Notes under the pieces: model-generated | Databases searched by the model: none | The model's input: only the letters and a program-made list of their open reading frames with translations | Told to the model about the DNA's origin: nothing | Part shown: piece after piece, positions 33,961-46,800 of the stretch | Position numbering within the stretch: position 1 is the stretch's first letter | Layout: every line of letters begins with the position of its first letter | Assembly (NCBI GenBank): GCA_021442155.1 | Contig: CM038215.1 | Coordinates: 277,686,413 to 277,750,412, forward strand | DNA: 64,000 nt | Direction of reading: 5' to 3' | Source of the DNA: Cymbidium sinense | Taxonomy: Eukaryota; Streptophyta; Magnoliopsida; Asparagales; Orchidaceae | Translations under genes and position numbers: made by a program

Positions 33961-34523
33961 GGGGTTAAAATAGCCATCAGATAAATAACATTCATATTGG
34001 AAACAACAAGATAGAATGTTCAATGTGGTAAAACAAAGCTGATCGAATAATTATAAAGCACAACTTTAAATATTATAAATACCATCTTTATATTCATTTG
34101 TGCTAACCAATGAAAATAAAGTTGAGCTATAATCTTAATGAGATCAAAGGCAAAAAAATTTTGCTAGATATTATAATTTATATCTTGGAGATCTCACCTA
34201 TATAAGTGCTAATATACAATGAGATCTTATTATCTAAAATACTTATGAATTAAGATGAAAGCGTATGGCCTTTAAAACCATTGAGTAGAACTTATAACGT
34301 GTTTAATATCATGTGTATACCAAATGATACACTAATTTATATACCTAGTTCAAAAACTATAGTATTATTGTTAAATTTGGTTATACTAAGTGAAAGTTCA
34401 AAGAAAGATACTTTTATCGAATGCATTATAAAAGTTGTCCAAAATAAAAATTTGAGTCTTGATCTCTTATTTTATTCCTCAAGTTTATTTATAAATATTT
34501 TATTTATTTATTGGAGAGGGAAT
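33961..34523 (+). other. Copia internal non-coding region (unit B)
   Basis: Counterpart of 1516-2103. No coding sequence; GGAGAGGG is retained just before the 3' LTR. Confidence 0.6.
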
Positions 34524-34546
34524 TGTATAAGAAAGAATATATATAT

Positions 34547-34635
<89 letters not shown>

Positions 34636-35159
34636 TAATAACATTATTCTTCTTATTATTCTAACGTTATTATAATATAAATATTAGTTGTATAACTTAT
34701 AATATAAATTAATTAAATAGAAATAAATTAATTCATAACTTAAAATAATGGCTAGTAATGACTATAAATCATAATTAGGTGATTTAATATTGAGCTCTCT
34801 TCCTTCACTTATAAATAGATGATAATGTGAGCTTGAGTGACATAATAAAATCTGAATATTCTCTCTTCCTTTCTCCATTCACAATTTTTCTTGTCATTCT
34901 TTTCATTTCATTTTTGGGTAACAAGAGACACACGATTAGTTCGAAGTTTTGCTCAATGGTGCATCATCAAGGCAAAAGGATGAGTTGTATCTCGTAGAAA
35001 AGAGAGCCCTATTTGGTGCACCCAAGGGTTGGTCTACTCTAAGCATAGTGTCCTGATGCCTCCCTCAGGCTATTTCAATCTCATTACTTTTATTTCTATT
35101 TGCTTAGTTATGTTAAATTTATTTCTTAATTGCCAATTTAATTTCTTATAGTTCTAACA
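34524..35159 (+). mobile_element. Copia 3' LTR (junction A/B)
   Basis: Pairs with the 5' LTR at 30,540-31,160. Contains a 95-bp (AT)n tract with one GAT interruption (34,537-34,631) and TATAAATAG near 34,811, and ends in TTCTAACA before CCTATGGTG. It is more like the unit A 3' LTR than like its own 5' partner in places (TATTGAGCTCTCTTCC here against TATTGATCTCTCATCT in the 5' LTR). Confidence 0.82.
34537..34631. repeat. (AT)n microsatellite in LTR (unit B)
   Basis: An AT run with a single GAT interruption. It yields a spurious Tyr-Ile repeat ORF (34,281-34,664). Confidence 0.95.
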
Positions 35160-35436
35160 CCTATGGTGTTTAGAAGTTAAGCAATTTGATTTCAATGCTT
35201 CATAATTTTGTTAAAGAATATAGCGATTTCTACTCTCCCGAGACTTGTCCCATCGCTTGTTAAAGCTCGGACACCATTCTTTGTAGAGGCTTCAATCGCT
35301 AGCTAACTTAATGATTGAATGCAACAAATATTCAAATGCCAATTCTATTTTTGATTACGTTCATGTAATTATTATATTCATGTCAAAAATATACGTTGTA
35401 TTTTATTACAGTTTGCTTCCTTGTAATGATAATACT
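35160..35436 (+). other. Unclassified flank after LTR (unit B)
   Basis: Counterpart of 2732-3015. The exon-like frame seen in unit A is disrupted here by loss of short C/G-containing pieces near 35,253-35,300. Confidence 0.3.
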
Positions 35437-35444
35437 AATGTGTG

Positions 35445-36172
35445 CAAGGGCGGAGTTATAGTGAGGGCACTAGGGCTCATGCCCCTACCAACAAAATCAC
35501 AGCACGTTAGCTCAACTAATGCTGCTACGCCTTAACACAATGACTCCCTCGACATCACGTTCATAAAAGATAGAATCCACAATAGGAAGAATTTTTTATG
35601 TTTTCTTGGTAAGTGGGAGCAAGATGAAGAGGGCGGGTTCCCTGCTTTTCTTGTGGTTGTCCTTTTACCATTTGGTGCTATTGTTCATCTAGGTTATGGG
35701 GAGAGACACATATTAACTTCCTTACACAATCAAATTTAATTAAACTTAAATAAATTTTATTTGTTATTTTAAATTGATTTATGTTATCTCATAAAAATTA
35801 AAAAATAATTTTTAGCTTCCCTCACTTTCTACTATTATGTTATTTTAATATATTTCCAAAATAATACTAATAATAATAATAATATTGATGAAAATTACTA
35901 ATCTTTTATTAGTAATATTTTAATAAATATGTATTTAAAACAAAAGCGATCTATCTTAATTTTTTTTAATTCATATAAAAACTAAATTTTAAAGTTTACT
36001 TTTAAATTTCAATCATTTTCACCCATATAGTTGTTGCAAATAATAATTTCTTAAAAGTATTATAACTTACAATATTTTAATAAATTGCAAATTATGATGA
36101 TTTTTTGTCAATAAAATGATATATGAAATACATCTCAACTATATCATAATAAATTATATTTTGATATAAATT

Positions 36173-36215
<43 letters not shown>

Positions 36216-36837
36216 TATTAAGTATAATAATTTAGGTATATATTATTAAAAATATTTAAAATTATGTCTTACTATCATAAAGCAAGCAATTTCTTATTAT
36301 TTTATTTTAAAGTTCTTAATTTTTTTTGCCATTTTTGTCAAAATAAATATTTAAATTATAATTATTTTATCTCTTCTATACTAAATGAGTTGACTTAAAA
36401 TAATAAAATAAAGTTCAAGTTCAAACTCCATAAATTAATCAATCTGAAGTTCAAGTTAACGGTGATTTGAGATCGGCTTGACTCATTTACATCCCTAGCA
36501 GCAGGTTAAGCGCTTTTTGAAATTCTTAAAGGTCGTTTGGGATCACTTTTGTTTTTTATTTTTTTATTTTGCAGTTGTGTTTTGTTTTGTTTATGTTTTG
36601 CTTAAAAATAAACTTGTTTGATTGTAGTTGTTGTTTTTAAAAACATTCAAAAAATCTTTTAGATATTTTGAGTGTTTTAAAAACAACATTATTTGTTTTT
36701 GAAAATAAAATTAAAATTACATCAAAAAACATTAAACAAATATATTTTTAAAAACAACATAAAAATAAAAAATGAAAATAGAGAACAAATTGATCCCAAA
36801 TATAATTTATATACTAGTAAACTTTCCTAGCTCGCTG
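35445..36837. mobile_element. Non-autonomous hAT-like DNA transposon (unit B)
   Basis: The same insertion as 3024-4508, flanked by the same perfect 8-bp duplication AATGTGTG (35,437-35,444 and 36,838-36,845). The right end is shortened to TAGCTCGCTG. It contains an (AT)n tract at 36,175-36,211 and the nested foldback MITE at 36,531-36,805. No transposase. Confidence 0.85.
36531..36805. mobile_element. Foldback MITE nested in the hAT element (unit B)
   Basis: GGTCGTTTGGGATCA at the left and TGATCCCAAATAT at the right, with complementary inner arms, as in unit A. Confidence 0.65.
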
Positions 36838-36845
36838 AATGTGTG

Positions 36846-37359
36846 AACACTTTGGCATTCGTCTTTTCTATATGGAAAAGAATCAAACTATAAAAAGAGT
36901 TTTTTTAATTTAATTTTATTTTCAAAGAAAATGAAATATTTTTCATTTTTTTTCATAATCATGCCCATGAATGATACTCTTATGTGTAGTCCATTTTAAT
37001 TAATATATTGTCTACTTCATTTGTCTATTCGAAATAGTTATAATCATGTTCATATTGATTTTTGGGATATTTATAAAATTTTTCTTCAACCATTATCATC
37101 TCTATGACAAGTATACTTGCACTCTAAGTTACACTTATAATAAATTTTACAAAGTCGAACGCCTTTCGAAGTTGAGGACTGGCTTGAAATCATCTTCAAT
37201 AATATGATTTAGTTGAATAGTAATTATGTTGAGCATGAGCTTAAGGAAAAATTTCAAATAGTGACAAAAAAGAGTATTTGTGGGCTCATGAGTTCTTCTT
37301 ACGATACAATTTTCACATCTTAACACATTTGCAATTAAGAACTACATATTAGGTCGTTG
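36846..37359. other. AT-rich intergenic sequence, nothing recognised
   Basis: Collinear with 4517-5040; no features seen. Confidence 0.5.
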
Positions 37360-37870
37360 GCTATGTTGATTCAAACTTTATTGGAAACCTTAATCAGAGA
37401 TAGCGGTAGAAAGATCATTAATGGATGATTATAATCATGTGATCGTTGATAAATGATGATGGTTGTGAGATTATAGATAGTCAAGCTATGGTTTGATGGA
37501 AATGATCAGGTGGTGGAAATTTTGTGGTAGTGGTCAAATAATAATCATTAATGATAGTCGATGGCGGAAGGTCGTAGTGGATGATGGTGATAGTCAAGCA
37601 ATGATTTGATGGTCATGTATGGGCAATCCAACAATGACAATCAAACCAAGCTGTCTAATAAAGGAGGTTAGCAATAGTGGCAAATAGATATCTAGTGACA
37701 ATTCAATGATAGGGTTAACAATAGTGATTTATGGTAGTGGTGGTGACATAGGTCAATTGATAGCGGTTTGATGATAGTAAGTCCAACGATAGAGATTTGA
37801 TTACAATATCAAGCATCAATCATCTAATGGTTGTGGTCGTGGTGAAGGTGGGTAATGGCGATTCAATAGT
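37360..37870 (+). repeat. Degenerate ~28-bp minisatellite, short array (unit B)
   Basis: Counterpart of 5050-5580 with several short deletions relative to unit A. Confidence 0.65.
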
Positions 37871-39010
37871 TATAATTGTGTGTCGTTCCACAAACTCCTA
37901 AGCTTTGTCCATTCTTTCATCTAACCCCACCCACGACACACTCATGTAGAGAATCAAATTTATTTATAAATTTTAAGAACAAAATCTCTTTAAATAAAAC
38001 AAAATCTAAAACAATCTATTAAACACGAAGTGATCCTCATAATCATAAGAATACATAAGGTTGGATTTATTTTATTGTGATGCTTGATTTGATTATAAGC
38101 ATACAAAATGTAGAGATCATTTAATTCTAATTAATATCCCTATGCCTTTAAGTATGCATTATGTGCTTATTTCAAGTTTGGTATTAATGAGTTCATCATA
38201 TGGAGATGTTCGGTTAAACTACAAGTTTACTAAAATCAAAATTTGGATAATTTTGAATTTATTTTGGAAAGTTTTAACTCTAACATTTCTCGAGATTCAT
38301 GACTAATCAAATTTATTTTGACAGAACATATCAAATATAAATTGTGCTATGTTTTCTCAATTCAAAATTTAAGCTTTTAAATTGAGATGAAATTAAGTGA
38401 TACAAATTTGATATTTTATTTGGTTATAACATATTCTTGAGTTGGTACATGATATATTTGAAATACTAATTTGATAATTTATTTATGAAAAAAAAAATTT
38501 CTTGAGTTGCCACAAAAAAATGATTTGCTCATTATGAATTTTGACATAATTTTTAGATCCATATCATGATATTTCAGCTAGAAAATTTAATAATTGATCA
38601 TAAAATATGAATTTAATTTGTAACTAATTTATAATTGATATATACTTTGATAACACCAACTCAATGACCATCGCATTATGATAAATTTGATCATCGTTGC
38701 TCAAAACATGTCATGTCTCATGAACCTCCTCTACTAACTTGGGTTAACTTTGGTTAGCCTTAACGACAAGTACTCTTACCGAGCGACTTTCGTGACTTCA
38801 CCTTAATAGTGAGCTTGACATGCTCCTAAGCGATTTTCATAAATCACGTGCTCTTAAATGGTCAACTAATCTTAAAATACAATTTATATTTATCAACGAT
38901 AAGGATTAGATCGTGCCTCCATGAAGCTTAGGTGTACAAAGATACATATGATTTTAATCATAATTCTCTCAACTATTGAATAGCAGAAAAAAAATTATTC
39001 CCTTCCAGCT
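37871..39010 (+). repeat. Conserved block 1 (unit B)
   Basis: Collinear with 5581-6740 and paralogous to 46,801-48,065. Non-coding. Confidence 0.6.
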
Positions 39011-39231
39011 ACAAGATAAGCTTGTTTTCATCATTCGAAGTTGGGACTCAAACAACAAACAACATAAAATATGAAAAATGGTATATATTTTAGCCTAGAT
39101 AACTAATGTATTTTTTATCTAAATTTCTTTACTTTTTATTTTTCCTCCCTATATCAATTAGTAGGCAAGACACTTTAACTGATAATAATATGTAATTAAG
39201 GAGGATGGACTTAATTAATCAATGATATGGC

Positions 39232-39240
39232 CTATAAATA
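39232..39240 (+). promoter_or_regulatory. TATA box for the small peptide gene (unit B)
   Basis: CTATAAATA, 70 bp before the ATG at 39,302, the same arrangement as in unit A. Confidence 0.6.
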
Positions 39241-39301
39241 CAAGAATAAAACCTCAAGACATTCTATGAAGATATTGTAAAACCAATAATTTTATAGCTT
39301 G

Positions 39302-39460
39302 ATGATGGGCAATTTATTACACCCATATGTCGTGCTTCTCATAGTAGCTCTTATTAGTCTAAGAATTATTATCATGGTGGAGGCTCAACAATCAAGGAAG
39401 ACACCCATCAAAGTGTCGTTGTTGAGTAACCCATCTACGAATCCCTGTTGTAGGGGATAG
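39302..39460 (+). CDS. Putative secreted 52-residue peptide, unrecognised family (unit B)
   Basis: The second copy of the 7019-7177 gene, also open from a double ATG to TAG. The hydrophobic N-terminal segment and the VEAQQ junction are unchanged. Residue 38 is Val instead of Leu, and residue 41 is Leu instead of Cys, leaving only the CysCys pair at 49-50. The TATA box and AATAAA are both kept. Among the coding traces that occur in both units, this is the only one intact in both, while transposon genes around it are riddled with stops; that is suggestive, not proof, of selection. At 159 bp an open frame can also survive by chance. Function unknown. Confidence 0.52.
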   Translation: MMGNLLHPYVVLLIVALISLRIIIMVEAQQSRKTPIKVSLLSNPSTNPCCRG

Positions 39461-39541
39461 CACAAGAAAAGCCAAGCTTCCCTTAGAGTTATGCCATTAA
39501 ATTGAATATATATCCTCTATTTATACATCTTAGAAGAAAAT

Positions 39542-39547
39542 AATAAA
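39542..39547 (+). terminator. Candidate poly(A) signal of the small peptide gene (unit B)
   Basis: AATAAA, 82 bp after the stop codon, same position as in unit A. Confidence 0.4.
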
Positions 39548-40990
39548 GATGATTTATGTTCTAAAGCTAATTTAACATTGTTGTTTGTTGCTTTGTATCT
39601 TTACAAAAAAAAATGTATTGTGAAATTACAAGAGTTTTTCTTATTTGGAATATTCATGTATGATGGATGTATATCATAATATTAACTTTTAAAAGTATGA
39701 TACATATATTTTGGTTATTCTAATGTGCCTATATTATTTTTTCAGAAAATCTTTTATGTATCATATTTGAGCATAACAATAGTAAATTTTAATTTTAATT
39801 TTAGTTAAATAATCAACATTTTTCATTATTATTTCTAAAAACCTCTCATAAATATGCAATTATCTATTTAAGAATATAAATATATTAGTAATATGGCATA
39901 AAACTTTTTGAGAAAAAAATCAAAATCTATATTTATTTAAAATTAATAAGATATTAATGTCCTAAATTGGCTCTTCTTGCTCTTGTGCAATCCTACCGAG
40001 CATCATTAGTCAAATCTACTTGATCGTTAGGTTGATCTCTTTTTAATCTACATGCACTTGCTTGCTCTTTCATGATAGCTACTTGTCACTAGTATCCTTT
40101 CCCCTTGTGTTTATAAGATGTTAAGCCTTAATGAAATTTTGAGTTGCTCTCTACTTTGACATCTAATATGTTTCTTGAACTTCATCCTCTACTTCTTAAG
40201 CCATATTTCTATCATTAGCCTCAACTAACCTATGTAAGTTGAGATCAATCTCTTACTTTCCAAGCTCTATCTTAGATTTGTTGAGCTAATGTGCTCATGG
40301 TTGTCAACCCATCTTTTGCTCCTTAATCAAAGCATTGCTATATTTACCATTGACCTTATTCCACTTTCTTTGATTGTCACTTGCCGGATGATTTTTTGTC
40401 TTCAAAGAAAATCCCAAATCACCCTTGCATGTTACAAATTAGTCCTCTACTCTAGATTTGAAGATGTCTTTGTCCTTCGGAATGGGAATGCCTCTTTGTT
40501 CCAAAATCTTATTGACAATCAACAATCCCTATTATTTTTTTAAGAATTATATGAAATAAATGTAGTTTTTTGTTCGTGAAGATCAAATTGTGTTAGTACT
40601 TCTAGAAAGTGTATTAAGAAAGTTGTTATCCTTCTTAGATTCTTGCTCGATGGAAAATTCCTCAATAGGATACTTTCATTGCAAGTTCTTATTAATTTTT
40701 TTAGATTTGTTTCTCAAGGTGTAGGAATATTTTTAAACCTCAAAAGTATTTTGGTTATCTTTGAAAAGATAAAAGATTATTGGATATATTTGTATCTAAG
40801 ACTTAAAAAATAGATAGGTTTCCTCATAAGGATTAACAATGGTCGTCTAACCATGATATATTTTGGAATGTCCAATCTCACCCATGTAAATAGAATTTTT
40901 CATCTCAGGGCTCACTTATTTAATAAAGGGGTGCTTTATTTATTGAATTTCCAAGTAAAATAAAGTAAATATGGAGATTTTAAATTTTTT
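39548..40990. other. AT-rich sequence with possible minus-strand coding relic (unit B)
   Basis: Counterpart of 7265-8717. The minus strand again shows MDKDIFK-like and CKGDLGFSLKTK-like traces between about 40,490 and 40,370. The plus-strand ORF at 40,289-40,543 is the antisense shadow of this relic. Confidence 0.3.
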
Positions 40991-41542
40991 GGGTGTTTGA
41001 ATTACTACAAAGTAAAAGTCCAAGGCATTTGTAGTGTATTTGAAATGATTTGAAAGGGTAATTTATGGTTGGGCAAATTTCAAATACATCAATTAGTATA
41101 AAGTGATCTTGATCTAGTGATCACGCTACCACTGTCAAACCACGCCGCACTCACCCAACCATCGACTATCACGCAAGTGATCATCGCCACTACTACCCAC
41201 CCGCCATTTGCTGGCCGCCGACCAGCACCACCATTTCACCACTAATCAGCGTTGACTACCACAACTAATTGACCACAAGCCTTCACGATTCTAACCACCT
41301 CCACCACTATCATTTACCCAAGACTTTGTTGCCGCTAATCACCACCCACTACTAGTGACCCCACGATCGCTACCAAATACATTACATTACCCACACTTTA
41401 CCAAACTAGCAAAAACAAATCCTGATATTTGTAGAATTTTTTATTGAATAATTTAGAATAATCCAAATACATTACATTCACTTTATACTATATTTCTTTC
41501 TCATTGTATTCCATTTTCACCCAATGGAACATTCAAACATGC
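40991..41542. mobile_element. MITE-like element with GC-rich core (unit B)
   Basis: Ends TGTTTGAAT (left, near 40,994) and ATTCAAACA (right, 41,531-41,539). The CCACCACTA-type core at 41,110-41,370 is shorter than in unit A and differs by many small indels. Confidence 0.5.
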
Positions 41543-44500
41543 ATTAAAAAGACAACTGTTTTTGAATTAGCTTCATTATTGAATAAACAACAACATACAA
41601 ATCTTTCTATTACAACTTTTCCGACCTTTCATTGAAAGATTTTAGTGGAAATGAAAGTGAATGCACCCAACAATTCATTAGCATAAAAAAAACTTGTTGA
41701 ATGAATATAAAAAAATCCTACATTTATGTAGTAATTATTAGTTATTTGGACATAAGAATTTCATGTGTATGTTTTTAAAATCCTATTTCTAACAATTTTT
41801 GACTTAGAAATCTAAAATTGGCCCAATTAAACCTTAGATTTTAAGTGGTTCCTACAAATATGGCTACTTCATTATCTTCATCGATATTTTCAACCCTACC
41901 ACCAACTTTCAAATCAATATAATAAGTTACCTAGTCCTCTTAACTAAATGATCCTTATATTTATAAGGGTGATTTCTTTATAGAGGTTGTTCCACATTCT
42001 ACTTCTTCTCTAAACAAATAAAATTCAACAAAATCCATTTACTTATGACTAATCATTGCCACAAAAAAAAAATCCTCTTACAAATTAAATCACAAGTGGT
42101 CAAATTGTTCAAAATTTCCTCACAAGTGCTTAAATTGATCAAAATTCATATATAGGATGATCTCTCCATTAGTTTTACTATTTCCTTAAGGATAATAAAA
42201 GATACCATGCCGAAACCATGCATGAAGGAGTCTTATCTAGTGTTCCTTTTCCAAGGGTTGTAAAATATGAATACTTTGTCACTACTTTTTGACTAGATAA
42301 TTATGTGTCACTTTTGATATATTTAACTTTTATTACTTTTGTTTCTTTTAGTTGGGGAAATTTTCCATTTTCTATATTTTCATTCTAAAAATTAAAATTA
42401 TTTTCTTTCACCTTAAGAAAACTATTCCTAATTTATATTATTAAGCACCATTAATATATAAATAATAAACTTCATGTAATTGGTGCCATTCCTTCTAGTT
42501 TATTAGAAGAACTTGCTAAAACCTTTCAAATTAAGAGATATCATTAACGCTTCATAGCATAGCTCAATAGTAACACTAAGGTTCAATTACTCCCACCTTT
42601 AGTTTTGATCATATAAGAATATGTTAACTCTATAGATTTGATGGTGAAAACATGACTACTAGATCTAATGACTTTAAGTGATCTATGCGGTGGCATTGCT
42701 CCCAAGGTTTGAAACATGGTTGACTTAATCGATCAATGTATTCAAGAATTGATTGAAAGCTTCTGAATGTTTAAAGATGATTTCTAACATTTAAGGAAGG
42801 CCAATCCAAGATTTTTGAGTTTTAGAAGGTGTCAAAAGTGTGTAGGTTACTTAGGTGTATTTTTTTACAATTTTGGTACTCACATGCACTAAAATTATTT
42901 TAATTCTCTAAATTTTAAGAATGTTAATTTTAACTTGAAAATAAAACTTGAATTTTGTTGACAAACACTTACAAAATGTCAAAACAAACTTTATTTGAAT
43001 TACTTGCTAATATAAAGTATTTTAATAAGATATTCATTTTAATTGTAATTATTTTCATAATAAAAATTTTGTTTAATTTTATTTCAAATAGATTTGGAGT
43101 GATATTTCAAATCATTTTCATGCTATTGTTCATATAAATCTAATAAATGTATCTTAATTTACATGATATGTTTTAATCTTTAAAATCCTTCATTAAAACT
43201 CATTTTCTTGTGCAATACCTAAGAGGATCAAGTTAGCTCTAGTTTTGTATATCGGGGTCCCCTCAAACACAAAATTTATTTGGAACCCAACTTCAAATTA
43301 CAATCTACTAAGTTGTGTGTCTGACTTATTAAGCTTTTAACGAACCGACTATAAAACTATGGCCTATAGCTTACATTTGAAGGATTTGCCAGCTAAATTA
43401 GTAGTTATAGGAGATTCTAAGAAAAACTAAGAAAACTTCTAACACCTCTTTAATAGCTAATTTTATTTTCTAAATTATGAATTTTTTTTTAATAGGTTCT
43501 AAACTAATTCAAATTCTTATATCTCCGAAGCAAAAATTCAAATAGAAATTCTCCAATCTTAAACTATCCTTTAAAACTTTCTACAACATTTTAAAAACTT
43601 GAAATAGATCTCACTTTAGTGTGAGATCTCATTTTATTGAAGGTTCCTTCCAACTCTCCCTTGTCATAATAAGAGGAAGTAATAGCATCAACATTTCTTA
43701 CAAGCCTAACACATAAGGAGACCATTATTAAGCCTAGCAAAACCAATGTTGATTTTACTGGAAAAGAAGATGTTAAAGAGTGCTCTTCTTTAAGTTTTAT
43801 TTCCTCTCTTAATTTATCATGTGGGATATCAATAATATATTTTCAGAGAACTTATGATACCATCCGACCAACAACTTTAACTACCTTATGGGTTTCATTT
43901 GAAGAATTAAAAAAATTCTCTTTATGGCCTGTTGGCAAGTGGTTATGAGCAAGTTGTGCTTAAGATTATATCAAAATATTAGGTGCAAGAGGTGGTCGCA
44001 TAATTGAAGAATATACATAAGAGTTAAACATGCATGCATGTTGTTGAATCAAAGAGATCCTAACAAATGAATAGGCGAATACATAGGAGACACTCACTAC
44101 AGGGAAAAGAAAATTTTACCATTGAATTATCACTATATAAAATTTACTTATTCCTCATTTTGATCCTACTTTTCCTTAGCCACTCTAGTGAAAGGTTTTT
44201 GTTGTCACCCTTCATCTTTCTAATTTGGTATGTTTTTTTCTAATATTTCTTCAAATTATTAAATTTCCTAAAAAAATGCATGTGTCCCTATTAAAATGTT
44301 ATTTTATAAATCAGATTCTTACTTGAAAAGTTTTTTTTTTTGGTTTGAAAGAATTTAATAGGACAAAATGTATATGAAAAAGATAAGGTGATTCTTAATT
44401 ATAAGTTTTATTTGGTTGTTTGAAGGAATTTAAAGAGAGGAAATGTTAAGGCTACGCTTGGTTTAATTAAATTGTGAGAGATCAAACTAAATGGAAAGAA

Positions 44501-45440
44501 AAATATTAAGATTAAATTATTTTTACCCACTTGTTTAACTAAAATTAAATTAAGCAACTTTTTTTATTTCATTATAAAAATTTTGAGATGGCGTGTATGC
44601 GATACCAATGATCGCAAATAGTTTTCCTCACATATTGTATTATTGTTGTACAATATGCTAAACTTCATTTCAAAATGATTGGACTCCCTAATATATAGCT
44701 ATGAATTATTATTTTAATTAATAGTACTCAACTTAAGAATATTTATAAAGGATTTCTTCTTATTTTTTGAAATAAATTAGAGAAGTCTGCATTTTTGATA
44801 ATGAATATTGTTGCATGGTAGGATATTCATGCTAATAGAAAAAATGTTTAACATTTTAGCTTTGTATGATAAAAACCATCTTACACATAAATAAAAGAAG
44901 AATTGTAAGCAACACAAGAGTTTTTACATTGAAATAAAGGCCCAAAAGAAAAGCACCATATGACTTACCTAATTAAATTGATTTAACTAGTATATGTCGT
45001 TAGTTACTAATGATGCTATTCTTATTGAGAAAGGTAGATAATGGATTCTATGATAGAATTTATGAGAATCTCGAGGAATTAGAATTGCCTTCAAAATCAT
45101 TTTATGATATTTGATTATTCTTTTTGAAGGAGACAGGATGAGAGACAAAGAAATTCAATATAAACTCAATTTTACATCAAGAGTAGTCATTGGTGTTGAT
45201 GTTGTACATCAATCTTATTATAGAAGTCATGCATCAATGTTCTTGGTGTCGTCAAGTGGCAAAATAGGACGATGTTGATGTTGTTTTTCACATCATTAAT
45301 CAATCTTATAAGTGATGAAATATGTCAACGGTGTGCATTTGCTTCATAGGCCATGGTATTTTTCGATATTATAAGAAATGGCAAGTAATAAAGCTACCAG
45401 GCATCAAAAGATAGTTGTTAGGAGTCCATAGTTGGTGCTA
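41543..45440. other. AT-rich sequence; ungapped counterpart of 9307-12,565 and 13,493-17,439
   Basis: Runs through the point corresponding to the unit A gap (near 44,767) without interruption and holds only one copy of the 4.1-kb stretch. It contains the unrecognised relic at 42,482-42,860 and the AGATCTCAC hairpin at 43,606-43,629. The ORF at 42,955-43,137 is an AT-rich chance frame. Confidence 0.6.
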
Positions 45441-45449
45441 CAAGAATAT

Positions 45450-46800
45450 TATAATTGGATAATATTGATTAAAAGACCATAGTCAAGTGATATTGGTTAG
45501 ATAACTATGGTCTGACGATGTGTTGGGAGACTATACTTAGTGGCGATGGTGATATAATCGCTATGGTGGTCAAAATATCATAGCAGCGATAATGGTCGAA
45601 AGAATGTAATCATGTGGCAATGGTTAGATGACCTAAATTGGTGATAAGTCAAATAACGTAATAAAGTGATGATCGAGTGTTCATAATCGCAATGTTGATT
45701 AAAAATAATAATTGGTGAAAATAGTAAAGCGACTATAAGAGAAATTGATGGTTGAAAATCATTGGTGAGCAATGGCGGTTTAAGTGATTGTAATAGCGAG
45801 GCCAAGCAATTATAGTCAAACTATGTTAGTTGGGAAATCGTAGTAGAAGATAGTAATCATGAGACTCAATTTGGCAACAATGGTTGAAACGACCATATTG
45901 GGTATAGAAAAGTAACTATAGTCAAGAAATGATAGTTGGGTAACCATAGTTTAAAATCATAAATAAATAATGATGGTCCGGTGATTGTAACTTGACAATG
46001 GCGGATATAGTGACCATAATTGGGTAATGGTTGTTTTGTGATCATAGTTAGGTGATAATGAGTAGAAAAGCTCGCAATGATGGTTGAGAGTAGTAAATGA
46101 GTGATGGTGGTTTAGAAATCATAGTTAATTCACGTTGGTGAGACCATAATCCGATAATTGTTAAAGTGATCATACTCAAGTAAATGTGGCCACTATAGTC
46201 AAGAAATGATGGTCTGAAGATAATAGTTTGGAGTTGATGATCAAATGAATGCAGTTAGGCAATGGTGATCCAATCACCATAATCTAGTCAAGTACTAGTG
46301 GTTAGGCAATTATAATCGAGTGAGGGTAGTTAGGAGATTATAGATGGGTTATAATGGTAGGAAAATCATAAACTGGCAACTATAATTCATCTCTTTGGGG
46401 AGTGATGAGGACTAGGAGACCATAAATGATCGGTACTTTCATGATAATGGTCAGATGGAAATAATGTGATTATGGATGTCAAACAATAGTAATTTGATGT
46501 TGGCAACTTGATGATGGTTAAGGTCAATCAACGGTCTAATGGTGATAATCAAGCGATGATTTGACGATGATTGTCAAGCAATAGTAGTCCAATAATGTCA
46601 GTCAAGCCACAATTAGCTAACAATAAGGGTTGAGTGATAGTGTTCAAATGATGGAAATCAGGAAATGGTCCTATGTTGAATGTCAGCATCAGAAGTTTAA
46701 TTATAGTAATGAGATGTTGAGTAATAATAACCTAACGTTAATGGTGGGATAGTAGAATTATAACAATGATGGTTTGATCACGGTGATCAAGCATTGGTCA
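45450..46800 (+). repeat. Long degenerate ~28-bp minisatellite (unit B)
   Basis: Counterpart of 17,440-18,850, with the same unit order and scattered short losses. The minus-strand ORF 45,578-45,805 is an artefact of the repeats. Confidence 0.75.
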
